NCBI RefSeq assembly: GCF_042477335.2
Contig: NC_091245.1
Span: 81,878,501-81,942,500, forward strand
Length of the DNA: 64,000 nt
Source: Ovis canadensis
Taxonomy: Eukaryota > Chordata > Mammalia > Artiodactyla > Bovidae
Reading direction: 5' to 3'
Shown here: positions 57,375 to 64,000 of the stretch, piece after piece
How the letters are laid out: each line of letters opens with the position of its first letter
Position numbering within the stretch: position 1 is the first letter of the stretch
Program-made: the position numbers and the translations under genes
The notes under the pieces: generated by a model
What the model saw: the letters and a program-made list of their open reading frames with translations, nothing else
What the model was told of the DNA's origin: nothing
Database searches by the model: none

Positions 57375-57710
57375 TTTATGAACTTATCCAACAGGTATCT
57401 GTACCAGCATCATGGCAAGCATTTGAGAATTATACAGATATATTATAAATCAGGGTCCTGACCTCAAGGAGACAAGTTTAGATGATCTAAACTACCAATA
57501 GCTACACACTACAAGACAAAATGGAACCAATGCTATAGAGAGATATGAAACGCTATAAGAGAAATGGGAAAAGTGGTTGTCTGATTCAGACAGAAGTTTC
57601 AAGTAGGAGAAAATTTTGAGGGTCTTTGCCATAAGACCCTCAAATAAATGGAATTTCTGATGGGGATAATACTTCAGAAGAAAGCACCAGCATGAGCTCA
57701 AGTATTCTTT
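57375..57710 (-). mobile_element. L2 LINE 3' region, antisense
   Basis: The order tatccaacaggtatctgtac, gggtcctgacctcaaggaga and agtttagatgatctaaacta follows the antisense L2 3' end, diverged. It contains the hairpin at 57615-57644. Confidence 0.5.
57615..57644. repeat. Perfect 12-bp hairpin in the L2-like segment
   Basis: tttgagggtctt (57615-57626) and aagaccctcaaa (57633-57644) pair around the loop tgccat. The 12-bp stem is short for a miRNA precursor. Confidence 0.85.
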
Positions 57711-58004
57711 AAATTCATCAAGTATCTATGAAATGGATTTTCTTGACAGTAATCTTTGTTTAGTATTGAAATAACTACTGATATGAATTAGAAAAATAAT
57801 ACTCTTAATAAATATGTAGTCTTTACAAATATGAAACCCAGCCGAAAAAATTGAGAAAAGAATCTCCTGGAGGCTGGATATATATCCAGTTAGGCCAAAA
57901 AGATTGAATCAACCAAATCTTAGTGCAAGTTCCCACTTACTTTGCCTATCATACTGCAGCCTACATAGGATAAAAACCATTTGTTTCAGTTTATCATGAT
58001 GCTA
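57711..58004. other. Unassigned AT-rich sequence
   Basis: Nothing recognisable. Confidence 0.4.
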
Positions 58005-58016
58005 AAGAATGATGAT

Positions 58017-58219
58017 GGCTTCCCAGGTGGCACAGTGGTAAAGAATCCACCTGCCACTACAGGAGACAAAGGTTTGATCCCTGGATCTTGAAGATACCCT
58101 GGAGTAGGAAAGGCAACCCATTCCAGTATCCTTGCCTGTAAAATTCCATGGACAGAGGAGCCTGGCGTGCTACAGTCCATGGGGTCACAAGGAGTCAGGC
58201 ACAACTGAGCATGCATGTG
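58017..58219 (+). mobile_element. Bov-tA SINE
   Basis: Complete head ggcttcccaggtggcacagt with B-box-like ggtttgatccc; ends ggcacaactgagcatgcatg. Perfect 12-bp TSD aagaatgatgat at 58005-58016 and 58220-58231. Confidence 0.97.
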
Positions 58220-58231
58220 AAGAATGATGAT

Positions 58232-61200
58232 TCATTATACCCCCAAACAGACTACTTTCTTTATCTCTATTAATTGTCCAATTTATGTTTAAACATGGTT
58301 CACTGTTATGTTTCTTTAACTTTTGTGGTTTTTCTCTTTTCATTTTCAAGTTGGAGATAAACCATTATTCCTCAACCCTACAGTACTGTTTATTTATGTT
58401 TGTAAATCACTTTGTTCACAAATTTGTATTATTTGTCATTTACTACTTTAACTGTATTTCAATCCTTATTGTATAGTAATTTTTTATAAGACACATTTAG
58501 TTTCATTTGATAAGAACATTTTTCAAAAGTAAAATTATGACTCTCCTACAAATGAAAAATGAACATGTATCAAATGTTTCTATTTAACTCAGTTAATGAG
58601 GGAACCAGTTAAAGTTAAAACTGGTTCAAAGGTGACTCTGTGCACCCTTCAATAGCTAAGCTGGTAGAGTGGAAGACTGTAGATCCAAAGATGACTCCAA
58701 AATACAGATATACATATAGGCCATTGAAATATGAAAATGAAGTTTCCAATAGGTACAAAACTGATGAATATCCACAGGGTGGAAATAATCTCTAAGGGCC
58801 AAATTGGATCTCTATAGGCAAGAATTATTTTCATTACTGTCAGTTTTCTACATCTTACAGAACTGTCAGATCCAATCCAGGAGATGGTTCAGATATATAT
58901 AAAATTAGAAACTTTAGAAGGATTTGCTAGAGAATGTTCTGCTTTCTGTTGAAAGGACATACATTGTTTTTGCCCATTTCAAAGTTTTCAAAAATTTTTA
59001 CAATGACACATATATCTTTTTTATCCATGTGTTGTAGCCAATTGATTACTTCATTTTTGAATAGATGTATTATTTTTGTTTAGCTTCTTTTCCTAACCAG
59101 TTAAGGAGAATTGTACCTAAGGCAACTATTACCGCAGCAAAAGAGTCTTTGAAATGGTACCAAAAGAGTTAGAAATCTGGGTTGAAGTCCCAGCTGTGTC
59201 ATTAAGTAGTTGTGTGATATTGGGCAAATCTTACCTTCTTTGAACTGTATTCTTTTTGTCTGTAAAGTGAGGATATTAATATGAGCTCTGAAAACTAACT
59301 TTGAGAATGCAAGATTAAAAATGTGAAAATGCTTTCTAAATTATGAAGTACTTATCTAAGAGTGAATTTCTATTTTTATGATATTTATTATCAGGTTTTC
59401 TCTGTGGATGTACATCATTTTTTTTTAATCTGCTAGTGTACCATTAATTAGATCACTGTGAAAATGATACCTCTTGAGAAGAAAAAAAATTTAATAAACA
59501 CTTCGGCATTTAACCCTATTTTAAACTCTGTAATAATCCTAGAATAACTACTTGTTCTTTTGGATGTATTCCAACCTAAAGGCCTAAATTAAAGCTTTAG
59601 AAATTTATTTAATCTCCAAAGATGCCATGAGCAATACTTTAACGATGTCTAGGCCCCTAGCTCAATGTGCACTCTAAATAGGGAATACTGGGATATGATT
59701 TTTATTCTGATCTACTTTTGAAAGTATTTTAGAGAAGAGAATGATTTTCATAGATTTCTTCTTTATGCAAAGTTTAATAGAGGTCTGTACAGAGCAATCA
59801 CTTCATTTAAAGGAGAAAATAGATTCTTGATCTATTATACACCTGCTGGTTTCTGTGAAATGCTGTTTTCTCTAGTGTATAGTTTTTATTTTTGGCTAGC
59901 TACTAATGTGAAAGGTGTGGAGTTGATAATATTTTAAAGATTTTAAATAAATTTGTAAAGGTTCCTGAGGCAGAAGATATATGCTGTATCTGCATGAGAT
60001 ACTTTTGAAGGCTTTCATCTATAATAATCCTTTCATCATGAGGTGATGAGTTGGAAAAGGGAGTTGATGTAAAAAGGATTTAAAAGAAGATGGAAAAAAT
60101 GCTGATAAATGTATCAAACACTAAACCGCTGATTAGTTCACAAGCTTACTTTTAGGTCATAATATTTCAGTCCCGTGGATCTGTTTTCCTCTTCTTTTTT
60201 TTTTTTTTATCTTTTCCTTTCCCCTGGAAACCAACATCTATGTTATTTCTCAACACTGACCACAGAAAGAATATGAGAGGGACTAAAAGGTAGAAATTTA
60301 ATTACACTGATGAAAGAAAGGCATCTTAATATTATTCCATGAAAATGTTGCAAGAGACACAGTGGTAAGAAAGGAGTTAGTGAGAAATGTAGTCAATCTG
60401 TCTTCTTTCCTCAGTGGATTCTGAGTACATCTGCTACAGAAGGAAGACTCAACTTTGCCACACCTTAGCTTTAGCCCTTGTAGACAACTGCCTGAAGTGC
60501 TTTATCCTAAAAAAGAAGAGAGTGAAAAAAGTGACTCTAGTAACAGGTGACACAATGTTTCCTTTTGTCTCAGACTGAGGTGTGAAATACTCTCACATAC
60601 TGCAGTGAAATTTCAGGTTGCCCATGAAAGTTGTTTAAAGAAAGTCTGAAACCAGTTCTGCAAATCAAGATTCATCACTCACCACCTGCAATGAAGGCAA
60701 TAGCATGGAATGTATTGGAGGTTTGATGAGGCTATTGAGAATATTTTTAAAGTTTAAGTATACTGTTTGGTTCCACATTCCCTGGAAAAGAGGACGCTGG
60801 CAGACTGGGGAGGTTAAGAGAAGTTTTGTGATCAGCTAACACTCAGAAAATATCAACAATATGTACTCCCACACATGCACAGAATTACAAGTCTTTCTTT
60901 TTTGTGTTTAGTTTTTTGCAAAAACATAGCTAAATAGATTATTTTTAGATTCTAACAGTCACACAGGATAGTACTTTTTCAGCAAATAAAAACTAGGGAT
61001 AAAGTTTTTAATTAAAAACTTACTTGTGTAGTATCTAGTCAATGATAGAGCTTCAGTAAATATTTGTTGATTTATGAATAGATGTTGGATTTTAGACAGG
61101 CAAACTGGCAGGATGGCCACAGAGAAGCATATCTTTGGGGAATTAAGGGACAGCTAGTGAAGGAATTGTCTTAAATAAAGAAGTAACCTGGGATGACTAA

Positions 61201-61295
61201 AGCATATAACAAAAGACATCCTCAGAGAAAAATTTTGAGAAAAATGCCAGTTGCTATTAAAGTTCATGCTAGCAATCTTGGACTTATATCTAGGT
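58232..61295. other. 3-kb stretch free of ruminant-specific repeats, with a MIR
   Basis: Only a MIR in plus orientation at about 59155-59345 (gtcccagctgtgtcattaag, ttgtgtgatattgggcaaat) and a possible L2/MIR-like tail at 61025-61080 (ttcagtaaatatttgttgat) are recognised. No gene signal is seen. T-rich runs lie near 59418 and 60199. Confidence 0.45.
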
Positions 61296-61310
61296 CCCAG
61301 GGAGAGAAAG

Positions 61311-61581
61311 TGAAAGTGAACATTGCTCATGGAGAATTCCACAGTCCATGGAATTCTCCATGGCAGAATACTGGAGTGGGTAGCCTTTAGCTTCTCCACA
61401 GGATCTTCCCAACCCAGGGATTGAACCCAGGTCTCCCACATTGCAGGTGGGTTCTTTACCAGCTGAGCCACAAGGGAAGCCCAAGCATCCTGGAGTGGAT
61501 AGCCTATCCCTTCTCCAGGAATCGAACCAGGGTCACCTGCATTGCAGGCGGATTCTTTACCAACTGAGCTATCAGGGAAGC
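61311..61581 (-). mobile_element. Bov-tA SINE with two tRNA-like heads
   Basis: The antisense body (gaatactggagtgggtagcc) is followed by an antisense head (ttctttaccagctgagccac, ending aagggaagccc). A second partial body and head then follow (tctccaggaatcgaaccagg, accaactgagctatcaggga). Perfect 15-bp TSD cccagggagagaaag at 61296-61310 and 61582-61596. A 14-bp inverted repeat, catggagaattcca and its complement, lies at 61328-61341 and 61349-61362. Confidence 0.95.
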
Positions 61582-61596
61582 CCCAGGGAGAGAAAG

Positions 61597-62161
61597 GAGT
61601 AAAATAAAAACTGAAGGAGAAGTTTTACCTAGCTCTGAAATGGATTGGGGAGCCCTCTAAAATACTGAAGAGAGTCCTATTCTTGTATACACACTCTCTC
61701 CTCTCTCCTGTCCCTGCTTTAAGATGGTATGAACCAATATGAAGCTTTAGCATTCTGAAGGCTCAAAAGAGGAGATATAGTCCCAACTGGATGAACACAC
61801 CTGCTCCTGGAAACTGTGCACTGGGGAGAAAACAAGGGATGCCTAGCAGAACATTTGGACATTGGAGAATTCCATTTGAGACGTGCAATGTTGGGATTAG
61901 GAATGGCTTGAAAGAATTCTAGAGACTTGGCGGAGGGCTAAAGCCAGCAGATTGGGGAAAGAACTGGCTAATATAGATACCTAGCTTAAAGTGGACTTAC
62001 ATATAACCCATAGAATGGCAAAGAATATAAAAATACTCTTTATAGACAGTAAACCCAGTTATTTTATTAGCCTGATTTTTTTCCCCAAGATCTCTCAAGA
62101 AGCAGAGAGTTTACAGTAACTGAATTGACTGTATAAGAATTTATTTTAACAAAATTAAATT
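61597..62161. other. Unassigned sequence
   Basis: Nothing recognisable. Confidence 0.4.
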
Positions 62162-62239
62162 TGGGTCAGGCAAAAAGTTTGTTTGGTCTTTCCCACACCA
62201 TCTTATGGAAAAACCCAAACTACCTTTTCGGCCAACCCA
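62162..62239. mobile_element. Mariner-type MITE, near-palindromic
   Basis: This 78-bp hairpin-like element begins tgggtcaggcaaaaagtttg and ends aaactaccttttcggccaaccca, with internal tcttatggaaaaacccaaac. It resembles the short palindromic mariner derivatives found in ruminants (a family of the ggttggccaaaaag type). It is non-coding. TA flanks are not clear. Confidence 0.8.
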
Positions 62240-63442
62240 GTATTTTGTAAGTACCATCTTTCTGTATTTGCATGGTCAAAATTCCATCCTATTACAATTT
62301 CTTATTCCACAAAAGAGGATTTATATGACAATGAAATCCTGAAAATAGTCTATCTCAGCCTAATATGCCACTCGATGGTTTAAAAAAAAAAAAAGGGAAA
62401 AGCCTATAAAAAGCACCTGTGGCTCCATGCCCAAATGCTTTACTTCCCTGTAAAAAGCTGTTGGAGATCAACACCTGCATATTTTCCAACATGATCTCAT
62501 TTTATAATGGGTGTTTGGTGAGTAGACTGTGGTTCCAGGTGTCATTGTTTTTCCATTCTCTGGCATTCAGAAATGTATCATTTGCATGAGAAATGATTGC
62601 TCTGGTCTTGGCAGGGAAGGGCCATTCTGCTGTGGGAAGATATGAAGAAAGAGACCTGCAGCTGAGGCCAGTTTAGCATAACTCCTCTCTGCTTGGCTAG
62701 CTCCTTTCGGACTTCTCTTTGTATATATGGGGTAGAGGCCCTGAATGTATTGGTTCATACTGCAGCTGTGGCAACAAACAGTAAGCTAAGAAATTTCTGC
62801 TACCCTTTGAATTAAATCTGCTTTGTTAGTCATCCAACAGATACTTCTGCTTTATAAATGGAACATATTATTTATGAAAAACTTTAAGCGGGTCAGGGAT
62901 GACATATCTTAATATCCCTCTAGTTCTTTGGAAGTATTCATGAAAACTGAAATACCAGCCCCCATAGAGCTGATCAAATTTTGTATTCATATAATCCATT
63001 CTTAATATTTTCCAAAAGTCTGTACTGTAGGCTCAGGGGGAAAAAAAAAACCAACCCGCCCTAATGAAACAAACTACCATTGCATCAAAAATTGAAATTT
63101 ATCAGGTATGTGGATATTAGATAGACTCCCCCATCTCCCATTTCACCACAACTTAGTTTCAATGTAAACACAAGGAACATACTAGTGTAGAAAATATTTA
63201 CGAAAATATACTCTTTTGGTCTCAAGTGTGCAGAGAAATGAGAGCACAATGGTTTATAAATGGTCTTTTCTATGTAAATAGTTGAACAAGGAAACAACCA
63301 GGCAAAAATGAATGGAGACATACATGGCTGAGAGTTGGAACAGTGACTTTAAAAGCCACATTTGAAATCATAGGAACAGAAAAAGTACCCCAGCCAAAAT
63401 GCTAGATAGATGATTCTACTTGTAATCTTCATTTACTCACTG
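62240..63442. other. Unassigned AT-rich sequence
   Basis: No gene or recognised repeat over 1.2 kb. An A run lies at 62382-62393. Confidence 0.4.
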
Positions 63443-63715
63443 CTACTGTTGCTGCTAAGTCGCTTTAGTCGTGTCCAACTCTGTCGACCCCATAGACGGC
63501 AGCCACTAGGCTCCCCCGTCCCTGGGATTCTCCCGGCAAGGATACTGAAATGGGTTGCCATTTCCCTCTCCAATGCAGGAAAGTGAAAAGTGAAAGTGAA
63601 GTCACTCAAGTCATTTCAGACTCTTTGCAACCCCATGGACTGCAGCCTACCAGGCTCCTCTGTCCATGGGATTTTCCAGGCAAGAGTACTGGAGTGGGGT
63701 GCCATTGCTTTTTCC
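63443..63715 (-). mobile_element. Bov-A2 dimeric SINE
   Basis: Antisense dimer from ctactgttgctgctaagtcg, through the gaaagtgaaaagtgaaagtg linker, to ggggtgccattgctttttcc. TSD not resolved. Confidence 0.94.
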
Positions 63716-63920
63716 TAAGTCTTAGTAAACTCTTACCAAGTATAAGCCGTTATTCTGGACACTGGAAGTAAATTTCCCATCTTCCAAGAGAAGAAATTTC
63801 TTCCAAGAGAAATTTTCTTGCACAGAGAAAAGTTCTATATACATGAAAGAGCTAACAACTATGAATGTTTTATTATTAAAAGAAAAGAGAATCTAAAGGC
63901 TCACAACACAGGGTAAGTGC

Positions 63921-64000
63921 CTCATGTTTGGGAACGCATGTAAGAATTAAAGATTTTAAAATTTAAAAAATAAATTTAAAAAAAAAGAAAAGAAAAAAAA
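63921..64000 (+). mobile_element. L1_BT 3' terminus with A-rich tail
   Basis: The sequence tcatgtttgggaacgcatgt, then aagaattaaagattttaaaa, matches the end of the L1_BT copy at 28567-28610. It is followed by an A-rich tail to the window edge. Only about 45 bp of unique 3' UTR remain, so it is extremely truncated. Confidence 0.85.

Overview
The window is intergenic or intronic DNA from a ruminant, almost certainly a bovid. The evidence is its repeat spectrum. There are at least twelve fragments of the BovB (RTE-clade) LINE and about 27 tRNA-Glu-derived Bov-tA/Bov-A2 SINE copies or fragments. There are also bovine-type L1 (L1_BT) fragments with their characteristic 3' ends, CHR-type cetartiodactyl SINEs, and older mammalian repeats (L1M, L2, MIR, MaLR LTRs, MER5/MER20-like hAT elements). 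The species cannot be fixed from this alone. No exon, CpG island, RNA gene or other functional host gene could be supported. Repeat family names are assigned from remembered consensus features, not from a search.

Layout: 1-7.9 kb holds two BovB elements, each split by a second BovB in the opposite orientation, a Bov-A2 SINE, a likely ruminant LTR relic and a split MaLR LTR. 7.9-11.1 kb is an old L1 carrying two SINEs with clear target-site duplications (TSDs) and one unclassified insertion. 13.5-16.8 kb has a plus-strand BovB, a minus-strand BovB with a microhomology deletion, then a fold-back junction and an orphan L1_BT 5' UTR. 18-20.7 kb has ancient LTR and MER relics. 21.1-29.3 kb contains two L1_BT 3' ends in the same orientation, the second inserted in a BovB, then a SINE ending in a (CA)n microsatellite. 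30.5-41.9 kb is mainly SINEs, including a head-to-head Bov-A2 pair, a SINE inside a SINE, an L2 and a well-preserved MER5-type element. 43.3-45.3 kb is a BovB cluster whose end looks like a 5' inversion. 53.2-55.2 kb is the longest BovB, with a 454-codon open frame. 55-64 kb is older repeat and unassigned AT-rich DNA with scattered SINEs and a mariner-type MITE near 62.2 kb.

The most gene-like feature is at 47.88-48.26 kb on the minus strand. It is a processed retrocopy of ribosomal protein S27 (RPS27) with an uninterrupted 84-codon frame, poly(A) tail and 13-bp TSD, inserted inside a SINE. One zinc-ligand cysteine has become tyrosine. All other long open frames are retrotransposon reverse-transcriptase or C-terminal debris, or antisense shadows of it. 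The genes do not work together as a pathway; the window records layered retrotransposition. I found no evidence for a new biological system. The interesting signals are structural: nested and inverted LINEs, fold-back junctions, long inverted SINE repeats and tandem duplications inside BovB.
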